The notes under the pieces were generated by a model. That model made no database searches. It worked only from the letters and a program-made list of their open reading frames with translations, and was not told where the DNA came from. From the IMG/VR virus record IMGVR_UViG_3300046513_000348, positions 62,001-126,000 of that record: 64,000 nt of DNA; one strand, written 5' to 3'. This document shows, in pieces, positions 15,746 to 23,975 of this stretch (position 1 is its first letter; every line of letters begins with the position of its first letter). The DNA is from a virus. A program made the position numbers and the translations under genes.

Positions 15746-16310
15746 CATTCCGCCTCTCTACCACATCTCGTTCAATCGTAAGCTGCCTTTAACTCTGGTT
15801 CCTCGTGAGCCCTGGGGATCTGAGTTGCAGCCTGACGAGAACACTCCACAAGACATTCCAACCGATCCGGATGCATGGATCTTCGCAGAGTTTAGGACTC
15901 CTCGAGTTTCTTTCTCGCCGACTCTCCTGCACTGCGTTCAGGCGGTATACCCAAACACCCACCACATTTTCGAAGACCCTCGTGGTATTAAGGAAGGTGT
16001 TGAGTTTGCGGTCTATCGTTACGACCCTCGTTCCCGCGCCAGGATCATGTTCCCTGAAGACTTGTCCAAGCAAAGAGCGGTCTGGGACGCACACGTCACT
16101 CAGGAACATTGTTTCCTCGACCCTGTTCAAATTTACTATTGCGGCAGCATCATTGCCCGATTGCAAAATGGTGTCAGGGGGTTTGATGTTATTCCATTTA
16201 ACGATAAGTCCATGAAGCCGATTAATTCGAAAGTACCAACTGCCGATGATATCGTCTTCAAACAAAGCGTACGCTTGCGCGGGGACAAATACCAGCTGAA
16301 GTTTTTCTGA
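15738..16310 (+). CDS. Hypothetical protein, 190 aa
   Basis: Not recognised with confidence. The opening PLYHISFNRKLPLTLVPREP and later RVSFSPTLLHCVQAV give a Y-H-x-S ... S-x-S layout loosely like small ADP-ribosyl-transferase folds, but the similarity is too weak to name. A second conserved-looking segment is DAHVTQEHCFLDPVQIYYCG. Last gene of the operon and translationally overlapped with the acetyltransferase, so the two may act together. Confidence 0.72.
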   Translation: MRDIPPLYHISFNRKLPLTLVPREPWGSELQPDENTPQDIPTDPDAWIFAEFRTPRVSFSPTLLHCVQAVYPNTHHIFEDPRGIKEGVEFAVYRYDPRSRARIMFPEDLSKQRAVWDAHVTQEHCFLDPVQIYYCGSIIARLQNGVRGFDVIPFNDKSMKPINSKVPTADDIVFKQSVRLRGDKYQLKFF

Positions 16311-16312
16311 CG

Positions 16313-16356
16313 GCATATACTCCTACTCCTGGCTTGCGCCAGGAGTAGGAGTATGC
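16313..16356. terminator. Strong bidirectional terminator between converging operons
   Basis: Very long stem: GCCAGGAGTAGGAGTATGC (right arm) pairs with the left arm through a TTGC loop, ~19 bp. Plus-strand reading ends in TTTTGTTTTAG. Separates the plus operon from terminase. Confidence 0.85.
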
Positions 16357-16363
16357 TTTTGTT

Positions 16364-18547
16364 TTAGTAAACCGTACCGCCCGAATCGGTAACCCGACGA
16401 TAGACACCGGCAAAGATGTCCCTGTCGTTTGGCCGGTTGGCATTGATGCGTTTGTTTTCCCTGGACTTTTTGATGAGGTCCGAGACACTAAACGTTTCGC
16501 CTTCCTCTTCCACGATTTGGGAAGCCAGATTCTTCATCTCCGATTCGAGACGCATGATGACGAAGTGGTCTTTTGCATTTGCCAGCTGATCGGCGACTGC
16601 TTTCAGATCTTCGCGAAGTTGTTGTTGTTTGCGATCGAACGCGCTCATCTCCGTGTACGACTTCTTGACGAGCGTCGAACTCATGAGGTTAGTTGCATCC
16701 AAACCGTAGTACTGCAGATTACGACCGAACTTAGCCAGCCACATCGGAAGCAGCCAAGCCACCACGCCGTCGTCATGTCCACCTTTCGGGTGATCCACAC
16801 GACCGTTAATGACTTCCAGCGCCAGCAGCTGGTCGATGGTCTTGACGTCGTTGATTCGATCCATGGCATGGCGCACAGCTTCTTGCAGAACCTGGCCGTA
16901 GAGCAAGGAACGAGCATTGTCGCCGGTTGCACTCGTCTTGAAGCCGAATGCCGTTTTGTATTGGTTGTACAGATCGCCGTAGGTGTACTTGGTCGCTCCT
17001 CGGATTTCATCCATGACGTCCTTGTACTTCTCCATGTCCTGCACGATGCTGTTGTACAGTCGCTTGAAAGCGTTCTGACCATTCAGTCGGAACAGCAGGA
17101 GTAGCTGATCGATCAGGGATACACCAGTCGACTTACGTTCGATTACGGCGATGAGTTTAGGCCAGCGCTGCAGCTGATCAAAGAACCACTGGCCAAATTC
17201 GATCAGGTTGGACATCTGGACAAAGCAGGTGCCGATTGTTTCGAGAGTTGTCAGGTCGACATATTGCAATGCGATCTCGTCTTTACCACCGGCTTCGGAG
17301 GTATCGACACCGACTGCAATGTTGCCTTCTTCCATGAGGGCATCGCGGGTCTTCAGGCTGACGTACCATTTCGTCATGTAGCGCATCTTCGGGTCGATCT
17401 CCGCCACGAAGTCTTCACGCTGGTTTGCACGAATGGTGTCAAGTTGGTCTGCGGTAAGAGGGGATCCGCGGCCGCCAGAAGTCCAGACGTTGAAGTAATC
17501 TCGGTCGGCCTCTTCGCCGCTAATCATTGCCTTCTTGATGTTGTCGTAGTGCTGGGCATCGGAGATACCGAGCATGCGATGGCTGAACGTGCAGTTGATC
17601 GCAAAGCCGTTCGCACTGCCTGCCAACACCATCTTCTTCAGGTCATCGTGATCCTTGCAATCAAAGATCAGATCCGTGAATGGGAAGGAGTCGGTCAGAA
17701 TCTGGTAAGCATACTTACCGTCGCGATCGTCTTTCTTGCCCGCGGTAGTCGCCAGCACAATGCCATGGTGGGCATTGTTTTCTTTTGCACTAACGAATGC
17801 CGCGTTGGTTGTCGACAGAATGGTAGTCAGGGTTGCTTTGAGCCAGGAGATGTAAGCAAATTCGTCAATGCGGATGTTTGCAGACGTAAAGCCTCGACCA
17901 ACTTTATAAGCACCCTTCTCGTCGCCTCGTGGGACGTGGGTTTCATACTTGTTGTCAACTGCCGACAAGTAGATGTATTCTTGGTTGCTCGGATCTTTCT
18001 TCGGAGTGGACCTTCGCAGGTACATCGGAAGAACTTCCTCATACTCCTTGAGACGAGCAATGTCGTTTCGACGCAGCTGGTCTTCTTTTGTCAGGAGGTG
18101 GATACTGGAGTGAACCAGACCGAAGTTCAACAGGTATCGGTCAAGCGCCGAAATGTTCACTGACTTGCCAGTCTGACGTGGCTGAATCAGGAAGGTGGTA
18201 ACGTGATTGAAGTAGCACCACCAGAGTGCACAGTTACCGCGGTTCGCTTTCACAACACTCGGTTTCATCGAGCCCTGAACTGGGATCCTGGCAATCTCGC
18301 GGAAGAAGTACCATGGGTTCTCGAAGCACTCCTTGGTGATCAGAGCTTTCATTTCGAGAGACAGGTTGTTCTCATCGAAAGGATCAACTCCCACCAGGTC
18401 CTCGTTATGTAAGGCCAGAGGCCAGAGGTTGTTCTTTACCCCCATATCCTCAAGGATATAACAGATGTCGACAAAGGACTTGTTGGGGGTGTCTATGTCG
18501 ATAATGGCATGCGGATATCGCTTCCAGTCTTGCTCGAACAGAATCAT
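16364..18547 (-). CDS. terL: Terminase large subunit (DNA packaging ATPase/nuclease)
   Basis: Packaging motor, 727 residues, positioned like phiKZ gp25. ATPase domain: Walker A IQPRQTGKS (121-129), Walker B IRIDEF (225-230), coupling motif ATTAG (266-270). Nuclease domain of RNase H fold: GVDTSEAGG (D415), AVIERKSTG (E470) and a late GGHDDGVVAW with acidic residues. N-terminal ~100 residues and a C-terminal charged helical tail (~620-727) extend the core. No intron seen. Start is the ATG at 18547, preceded by a TATG element just downstream of a terminator. Acts at the portal during head filling. Confidence 0.93.
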   Translation of the reverse strand: MILFEQDWKRYPHAIIDIDTPNKSFVDICYILEDMGVKNNLWPLALHNEDLVGVDPFDENNLSLEMKALITKECFENPWYFFREIARIPVQGSMKPSVVKANRGNCALWWCYFNHVTTFLIQPRQTGKSVNISALDRYLLNFGLVHSSIHLLTKEDQLRRNDIARLKEYEEVLPMYLRRSTPKKDPSNQEYIYLSAVDNKYETHVPRGDEKGAYKVGRGFTSANIRIDEFAYISWLKATLTTILSTTNAAFVSAKENNAHHGIVLATTAGKKDDRDGKYAYQILTDSFPFTDLIFDCKDHDDLKKMVLAGSANGFAINCTFSHRMLGISDAQHYDNIKKAMISGEEADRDYFNVWTSGGRGSPLTADQLDTIRANQREDFVAEIDPKMRYMTKWYVSLKTRDALMEEGNIAVGVDTSEAGGKDEIALQYVDLTTLETIGTCFVQMSNLIEFGQWFFDQLQRWPKLIAVIERKSTGVSLIDQLLLLFRLNGQNAFKRLYNSIVQDMEKYKDVMDEIRGATKYTYGDLYNQYKTAFGFKTSATGDNARSLLYGQVLQEAVRHAMDRINDVKTIDQLLALEVINGRVDHPKGGHDDGVVAWLLPMWLAKFGRNLQYYGLDATNLMSSTLVKKSYTEMSAFDRKQQQLREDLKAVADQLANAKDHFVIMRLESEMKNLASQIVEEEGETFSVSDLIKKSRENKRINANRPNDRDIFAGVYRRVTDSGGTVY

Positions 18548-18576
18548 AGGTCACCAAATAAAATGTTACACTGCGT

Positions 18577-18580
18577 CATA
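18577..18580 (-). promoter_or_regulatory. TATG element, candidate late promoter of terL
   Basis: Minus-strand CCTTATGACGC, 30 nt before the terL start and immediately after a terminator stem. Confidence 0.33.
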
Positions 18581-18586
18581 AGGTTA

Positions 18587-18618
18587 GTACTCGACTGAGC
18601 TTTCGCCCAGTCGAGTAC
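18587..18618 (-). terminator. Terminator after the 560-aa virion gene
   Basis: Stem GTACTCGACTG / CAGTCGAGTAC with inner GC pairs and a TTTC loop, 7 nt past the stop codon. Minus-strand reading continues TAACCTTATG. Confidence 0.75.
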
Positions 18619-18624
18619 GTAGTC

Positions 18625-20307
18625 TTACCAGGTCAGGACTTGATTCACCGGCGCACCTGCCACCGCGAGAACCAGATCTCCCTGAGCGCCTTCTTTCACG
18701 AACTGGAGATACCAGGTCGTGTCTTGAGTGACGCCGAAGTTGACGGTGAAGCGCTTATTCCAGTAATCGGAGATCAGCAGCTTCACTTTATTCGTACCGT
18801 TGCCATCCGTGAAGATGAAGTGGGTCGGTTGAACCGGCTCAGTTTCATACAGCGGGTTGGTCAGAGGACGAGTGTTGTCGTAGAAGGCAGCCAGCCATGC
18901 TTCTTTCGTTGCATAGTCGGACTTGACTTCGATTTCGGACAAGTTCTGGTTGATGAACTTCGCACGGAACGAATTGCCTTCGCCGTATTCCGGAGTCTGA
19001 TTCGGATCGAACGATACGCGCCACTTGGTCCCGGTGAGATCGCCGGCGCGCAGCAGGGTGATGCCGATGGTCTGCACGAAACGCCATGCACGCCAGTTGC
19101 CGTTGACCTTGGACAGGTCCAGTGCCACGGTCAGCTGTTGCTTGACGCCGTACAGAGTCGGATCCAGTACTGGCGAGCCTTGTCCGGTTTCCACCAGCGT
19201 ACTCACGTCGTACATCATGTTGCGATCCAGGTTCAACAGGAACCAGCGCAGACGGTAACCAGCCGCATTGCTGACCCACACTGGGTACGGGAACAGCTTC
19301 ACGGTCAGCTGGTTCTCCACGTCCACCACCAGACAGTCGATGTCGTGGGTGATGAAGCGGGAAGCGCCGACTTCCGAACCGGTGTAGCTGACTTCGCTCT
19401 GGCTCAGAGCGTAGCGCAGGCTCATCTTGAAGTGCTCGCCCGCTTGAGTCGGAACGAACGACGACAGGCCCAGTAGGGTCATGCGGCCGCCGTCCACGTT
19501 CATCTTCTTCGGTTCGCCGCTGTTGTAGTTGATCACGCCCAGCAGGTTGATCGAGTTCAGCGTGAGGTTCAGCGGAACTTCCAGACGGTCCGGCACGAGC
19601 TTGCTCATGAGCGGGCCTTCCAGTGCGATACCAGTCACGGCCTTGATCGTCAGATCGTTCGAGCTGGTGAACGAAGTCACCGTTGCACGCAGTTCTTTCG
19701 AGGACAGCGGGGCACCGGTATCGTCGAAGAGGGCCACGTAGAGGAACTCGCCGTTCTTGACGTCGGTCGTGGTGTAGGCGGTCGGCACGTAGTACTGGGC
19801 CACGTTCTCGCCGTTCGGAATCACGCACAGCTGCAGCGGAATCGCAGTACCGATCGGGAGACCGGATTGATCCAGCATGAGGCTGATAATTTCTTCAGCA
19901 CCGTTGACTGGGTTACCACGATAGACGCGGGCGGTCTTTGCATTGCGGGCATTCACGTAGCAACGACCGTCCACTTGCAGACGGTGAGGCATGACGCTTT
20001 TGTCGATGAAGCAGCGGAAGGCGTCACGGGTCTGACCCATGAGCAGATCTTCCGAATCCATGTCGGCAATCGGCTTCGGCGTGATGCGTTTCAGGATCGG
20101 CGTCCAGTCGTCGTTATGACCGATCACCTGGTAGGTGATATGGTAATCCGTGTCTTCGACGTAGTCGTCGACCTTCGGAATGTATTTACCGTTGGCCAGG
20201 TCGCCCAGCCAAATTTCTTTCTTTGCCCAGCGGTGCCAGAGGTTGCTCGTATCCCGGATAGGTACGGCACCATCGGAACCCCAGGGCAACGGATTTTCTT
20301 CTGCCAT
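18625..20307 (-). CDS. Probable virion structural protein, 560 aa
   Basis: Beta-rich protein with many Thr, Val and Asn and no membrane span, typical of a tail or baseplate component. It is separated by 12 nt from the 862-aa gene and by a terminator from terL. Gene order terL, this, 862 aa, 299 aa, sheath, tube matches the phiKZ gp25-gp30 block, so it is the positional counterpart of gp26; I cannot confirm this by sequence. AAAAGGT precedes the ATG. Confidence 0.8.
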   Translation of the reverse strand: MAEENPLPWGSDGAVPIRDTSNLWHRWAKKEIWLGDLANGKYIPKVDDYVEDTDYHITYQVIGHNDDWTPILKRITPKPIADMDSEDLLMGQTRDAFRCFIDKSVMPHRLQVDGRCYVNARNAKTARVYRGNPVNGAEEIISLMLDQSGLPIGTAIPLQLCVIPNGENVAQYYVPTAYTTTDVKNGEFLYVALFDDTGAPLSSKELRATVTSFTSSNDLTIKAVTGIALEGPLMSKLVPDRLEVPLNLTLNSINLLGVINYNSGEPKKMNVDGGRMTLLGLSSFVPTQAGEHFKMSLRYALSQSEVSYTGSEVGASRFITHDIDCLVVDVENQLTVKLFPYPVWVSNAAGYRLRWFLLNLDRNMMYDVSTLVETGQGSPVLDPTLYGVKQQLTVALDLSKVNGNWRAWRFVQTIGITLLRAGDLTGTKWRVSFDPNQTPEYGEGNSFRAKFINQNLSEIEVKSDYATKEAWLAAFYDNTRPLTNPLYETEPVQPTHFIFTDGNGTNKVKLLISDYWNKRFTVNFGVTQDTTWYLQFVKEGAQGDLVLAVAGAPVNQVLTW

Positions 20308-20319
20308 GGTTTTACCTTT

Positions 20320-22908
20320 TTAAGTAGCGTCGGACAGACGCAGGAAATTGTTGAGAACGACTTTGCCCGACATGTAGGTCAGGATAACTTTTTGCAGGAA
20401 GTTGAAGTGACTACGACTCACCGTCATCACGTTGTTGTGGTGGATCGGATGAATGATCACGTAATCGCTATTCAGCGCATTTGCTGCTTGGGTTGGGTCG
20501 AATGCCAGGATAGGCTCGTAAGGAGCGCAGATCGCTTTCACGCCAGCCATGTCCAGGTTATCTGTGATCACTGCAGGATCGATCACACGATCTACGAGAT
20601 CGTAAATGATCTTGCAAAGGAACGGAGTGAACACCGGATACTTCTCGTTGATCACGTTCGGAGCAGACGGTACCGGTTCAGGCAGGTTCGCCGACAGATA
20701 TTCGCTCACCGACGCATCGATGACACGGGAAGCAGCACGAAGGCTGTAGGTATCGCCATCCGTCAGGGAACGCATCGGTACCACCATGTCACGCACGGCA
20801 TATGGAACACCGTTCTGGGCACTCGGAACGAGATATGCTGTATCCTTCTCCGAATACTTCAGACTGTCACGATGGTAGAGGCGGCCGTCCACCACAATGC
20901 GCAGGACTCGATCGTCACGGATGTTGAACACCGAGTTGCGAGAAAGCAATTCCCACTTCACGAAGTTAACATCTTCCGCTTTCTCACGGGTCATGTCCTT
21001 CTTGCAGAAGCCCATCGCACGAATTGCGATTTCCTGCTTTTGCGTTTCAGGATTGATGAGGTATTTCTTGTTGTGGATGTAACCTTTGTAACCCTGGATG
21101 ACGTAGTCGATTCCTTCGATGATCGAACGGCCATTAAGGAACAGGTCCAGTTCGCCCATCGGAACTTCCAGAGGACGGCTACCAGTCACACCGTTCACGG
21201 TGGTTACTTGAGTGAGATCGAATTCCAGCAGACCGTCACGACAGTCCGTTTGGAAGATGTAGCCCAGCGGGATCTTGTCCGAACGAACCAGGGTACGGAT
21301 GGCATTCATGTTCACCAGCCACTGGAGCTCGTCACCAATCATGGCGTAGTTGGCCGAGCCAGTTACGTCACGCCAGTTATTCAGTGATACGCCGTCGAGC
21401 TTGTCGCAGATGTACATGCGGTAGTTCAGTTTCGGATCCAGCGTCTGCTTTTGCTTGTCGTAGGTATCGTCGATCTGCTGCGAAGCACGACCAACAACCA
21501 TTTCGACCAGAGTGCAAGCTGCATTGTTCACGATGTAGCGGGTACCGACCGGATGGTAGTACCAGCCCAGGAGCAGGCCGTTTGCGTCGTACTCATAAGC
21601 CGTCGCATTTTCATACAGACCGCGAGGCACAGATACGGAACGCTGGCCATTGAACACTTCCACTTTCATGGGAGTGTCGCCCAGGATCTTGGACATGGCA
21701 TTGTAGCCGTATGCTTCCTGGACCATCGCGCGAGTGATGGTTTTGTAAGTCGGCTGTTCCATGATCAGGTTGTACTTCGAATTCTCGAGGTACGCTGCCT
21801 GCCAGTTGGGTACTGCCGAATACTCGCCGACCATTGCCGGGAGGATTTGCGTATTGCTCAACTTGTACAGCTCATGGATACGGTTGTTCTCGAACACCAG
21901 GGAGCGATTGAAACCGTTCTCACGAATCATTGCCAAGACGCGCAACTTCTGCGGATCCGTCCAGGTAGGATGTCCGTCGACGAAGGCATTCACCAGCTGG
22001 ACACTCATGGAGTAATCCTTGTGCGTGACCATGCGCAGTGCCTTGGCGGTGTTCTTGTGGTGGTACAAGCCGTTTGCTTTACCGACGGCAGGACGCTCCA
22101 CGAGGAACAGATCCACGTCGTCTTCGTATTGAATACGAGGCATCGTAGCGCCGTAATGCAGCAGATACTTACGCTGCTGGTCACGAGTCGAATCGAATGC
22201 TGGAAGTTTGTTGATTTCGAACTCGACGACTTTACTCACCGACGAATCGTAAACCCAGTCAACCAGGTCGCCGACCTTGCAAGTGAATGGCGAGATCTCT
22301 TCGTAGTACAGGCCGTTGATGATGGCCCATGCGTAACCGACGGTCTTGGAACGGTAAGCTTGAAGATCTTGCTGCATGGCAAGGATCTCTGCCATGGTAC
22401 CCGGAGAACCACCTTTGGTCACCACCTTTTCAGTCAGCGACTGGGAACGCGATGATTGGTAGAACGCATTGGTGTAGACACGGAAGTACAGGTCTTCGTT
22501 GTTGTAGTCGATCTTCAGCTGCTCTTCGCGTTTGCGAGTTGCGATCAGCAAATTGCCAGCCCGGGTAACCATGTAGTAGGTTTCGAACTTCGGAGCGATA
22601 CGACCGTTGTTCGCATAAAGGTCAGCCAGCATGCCCATTCGGTTGCAGACCTCTTGCAGACTCACCCAGCGAATCTCCACAGGGAACAGGCCCAGGAAGT
22701 CAGGATGCAATCCACCGATCTGATACAGGTGGTAGTAATTCTTGTTATCGGGCAGGAAGATCTGCAACCAGTCCGATTCGAATTGTACGACTTCGCCACT
22801 GTTACGGCTGATTCGTTTAGGGCGAGTGATGAAATGACGATCCTGTCGTGGCGAGCACCAGACATTATCGATAGCATGTTGTACGAGATAATCCATTTTC
22901 GACGCCAT
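20320..22908 (-). CDS. Probable virion structural protein, 862 aa
   Basis: Large protein of mixed alpha/beta composition. A segment near residue 610 (DLFLNGRSIIEGIDYVI) resembles repeated beta elements of phage baseplate or tail proteins. No enzymatic motif seen. Positional counterpart of phiKZ gp27 by order between terminase and sheath. Its start ATG follows GTAACTTCTTTTT rather than a clear ribosome-binding site; the terminator stem of the preceding gene sits directly upstream. Confidence 0.8.
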   Translation of the reverse strand: MASKMDYLVQHAIDNVWCSPRQDRHFITRPKRISRNSGEVVQFESDWLQIFLPDNKNYYHLYQIGGLHPDFLGLFPVEIRWVSLQEVCNRMGMLADLYANNGRIAPKFETYYMVTRAGNLLIATRKREEQLKIDYNNEDLYFRVYTNAFYQSSRSQSLTEKVVTKGGSPGTMAEILAMQQDLQAYRSKTVGYAWAIINGLYYEEISPFTCKVGDLVDWVYDSSVSKVVEFEINKLPAFDSTRDQQRKYLLHYGATMPRIQYEDDVDLFLVERPAVGKANGLYHHKNTAKALRMVTHKDYSMSVQLVNAFVDGHPTWTDPQKLRVLAMIRENGFNRSLVFENNRIHELYKLSNTQILPAMVGEYSAVPNWQAAYLENSKYNLIMEQPTYKTITRAMVQEAYGYNAMSKILGDTPMKVEVFNGQRSVSVPRGLYENATAYEYDANGLLLGWYYHPVGTRYIVNNAACTLVEMVVGRASQQIDDTYDKQKQTLDPKLNYRMYICDKLDGVSLNNWRDVTGSANYAMIGDELQWLVNMNAIRTLVRSDKIPLGYIFQTDCRDGLLEFDLTQVTTVNGVTGSRPLEVPMGELDLFLNGRSIIEGIDYVIQGYKGYIHNKKYLINPETQKQEIAIRAMGFCKKDMTREKAEDVNFVKWELLSRNSVFNIRDDRVLRIVVDGRLYHRDSLKYSEKDTAYLVPSAQNGVPYAVRDMVVPMRSLTDGDTYSLRAASRVIDASVSEYLSANLPEPVPSAPNVINEKYPVFTPFLCKIIYDLVDRVIDPAVITDNLDMAGVKAICAPYEPILAFDPTQAANALNSDYVIIHPIHHNNVMTVSRSHFNFLQKVILTYMSGKVVLNNFLRLSDAT

Positions 22909-22917
22909 AAAAAGAAG

Positions 22918-22950
22918 TTACCCTACCCACCGGAACCCGGCAGGTAGGGA
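22918..22950 (-). terminator. Terminator after the 299-aa gene
   Basis: Stem CCCTACC / GGTAGGG with inner CCGG / CCGG pairing; minus-strand reading continues TAACTTCTTTTT. It lies between the 299-aa stop and the 862-aa start. Confidence 0.6.
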
Positions 22951-22962
22951 TGAACGAGTTTC

Positions 22963-23862
22963 TTACGACTTCAGCGTTGCGGTCATCTGCAACACGAAAT
23001 CGTCTCTAGCGCTCTTGGCCGGAACACGCTCACTCATTTTGGAGAGCATCGAGCGCGTGTAAGCACGCTCCGTTACAGCGCTCATGCAGATTGCCATGAA
23101 CGTCGGAACATGTTCGATAGCCACTGCGACCACCTCGTTGGAGTTGGCGCCGAACCAGGTCGAGTTCAGGATCGGATACAGCAGAATGCTGCTGAAGTTC
23201 TTCAACTGAACGCTGCCAGTCATCTCTTCCAGGCGGTTGCAGTAGTCCGTGATGTCCTTGACGTAGTCTTGGCCATCCAGGATCTGCATGACCTGGTCGA
23301 TGTTGATTCGAGTGGCTTTGGCGATGCCCTGGCACACGCGCAGGTACTCACGTTCGTCCGGACGTTCCTCGTCTGCGAACAGCGAGAAGAAGAACCAGGC
23401 CGAGAAGATCGTAAGCTTGTACTGATTCTCTGGCTCGAGCCCGAAACGCCGTTGGATGTTTTCGGCCAGCCAATGAGAATACACCGACGCTGGGAACGTT
23501 GCACCCGAGCGGAACAGGGTCGGGGATTCGGTGCGCCAGATGTGTTCGAGGCCGGCACGGGCCTTGAGCAGATTGTAATCCGCAACCGAAGAAACCTTCA
23601 GCTCACCACTCTGACGGTTCCGCGTGACGAAGCTTCGAGCGTCGACATAGAGACCATCGTATGGTGCCTTCTCTACATAGAGAGGGTGCGTGAATGCAGG
23701 AATGTCGACGGGCATGTCCGACGTATCCTCGATGACGGTATAACCGTCGTCGTTTTTAGCAAGATAATTTGATACCGTTGCTTTCACGATCGCTGCTTTG
23801 GTCGCATCCGTGCTGTAGCGGCGTCCAAACGTCGTATCGTAAGCAGATCGAAAAATAGGCAT
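22963..23862 (-). CDS. Probable virion protein, 299 aa
   Basis: Not recognised beyond position. Predicted helical in the C-terminal two thirds, with an aromatic stretch IFSAWFFFSLFADEE around residue 155. No signal peptide. It diverges from the sheath gene across 113 nt of non-coding DNA and is the positional counterpart of phiKZ gp28. AGGTGG precedes the ATG. Confidence 0.78.
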   Translation of the reverse strand: MPIFRSAYDTTFGRRYSTDATKAAIVKATVSNYLAKNDDGYTVIEDTSDMPVDIPAFTHPLYVEKAPYDGLYVDARSFVTRNRQSGELKVSSVADYNLLKARAGLEHIWRTESPTLFRSGATFPASVYSHWLAENIQRRFGLEPENQYKLTIFSAWFFFSLFADEERPDEREYLRVCQGIAKATRINIDQVMQILDGQDYVKDITDYCNRLEEMTGSVQLKNFSSILLYPILNSTWFGANSNEVVAVAIEHVPTFMAICMSAVTERAYTRSMLSKMSERVPAKSARDDFVLQMTATLKS

Positions 23863-23939
23863 TTTTTGCCACCTTTAAACATGTAAATTTTTATCGCCTG
23901 TTACCCGGGCAATAAAGTGTTGGAATCCGAAATAAACGT

Positions 23940-23943
23940 CATA
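23940..23943 (-). promoter_or_regulatory. TATG element, candidate late promoter of the 299-aa gene
   Basis: Minus-strand TATGACGTTTATTTCGG, 78 nt before the start of the 299-aa gene, in the divergent gap with the sheath gene. The TATG plus GTTTATT/GTATTTA layout recurs before several other genes. Confidence 0.38.
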
Positions 23944-23975
23944 TCATGAACCTCATTTCTAAGGAAGGCTGAAAC

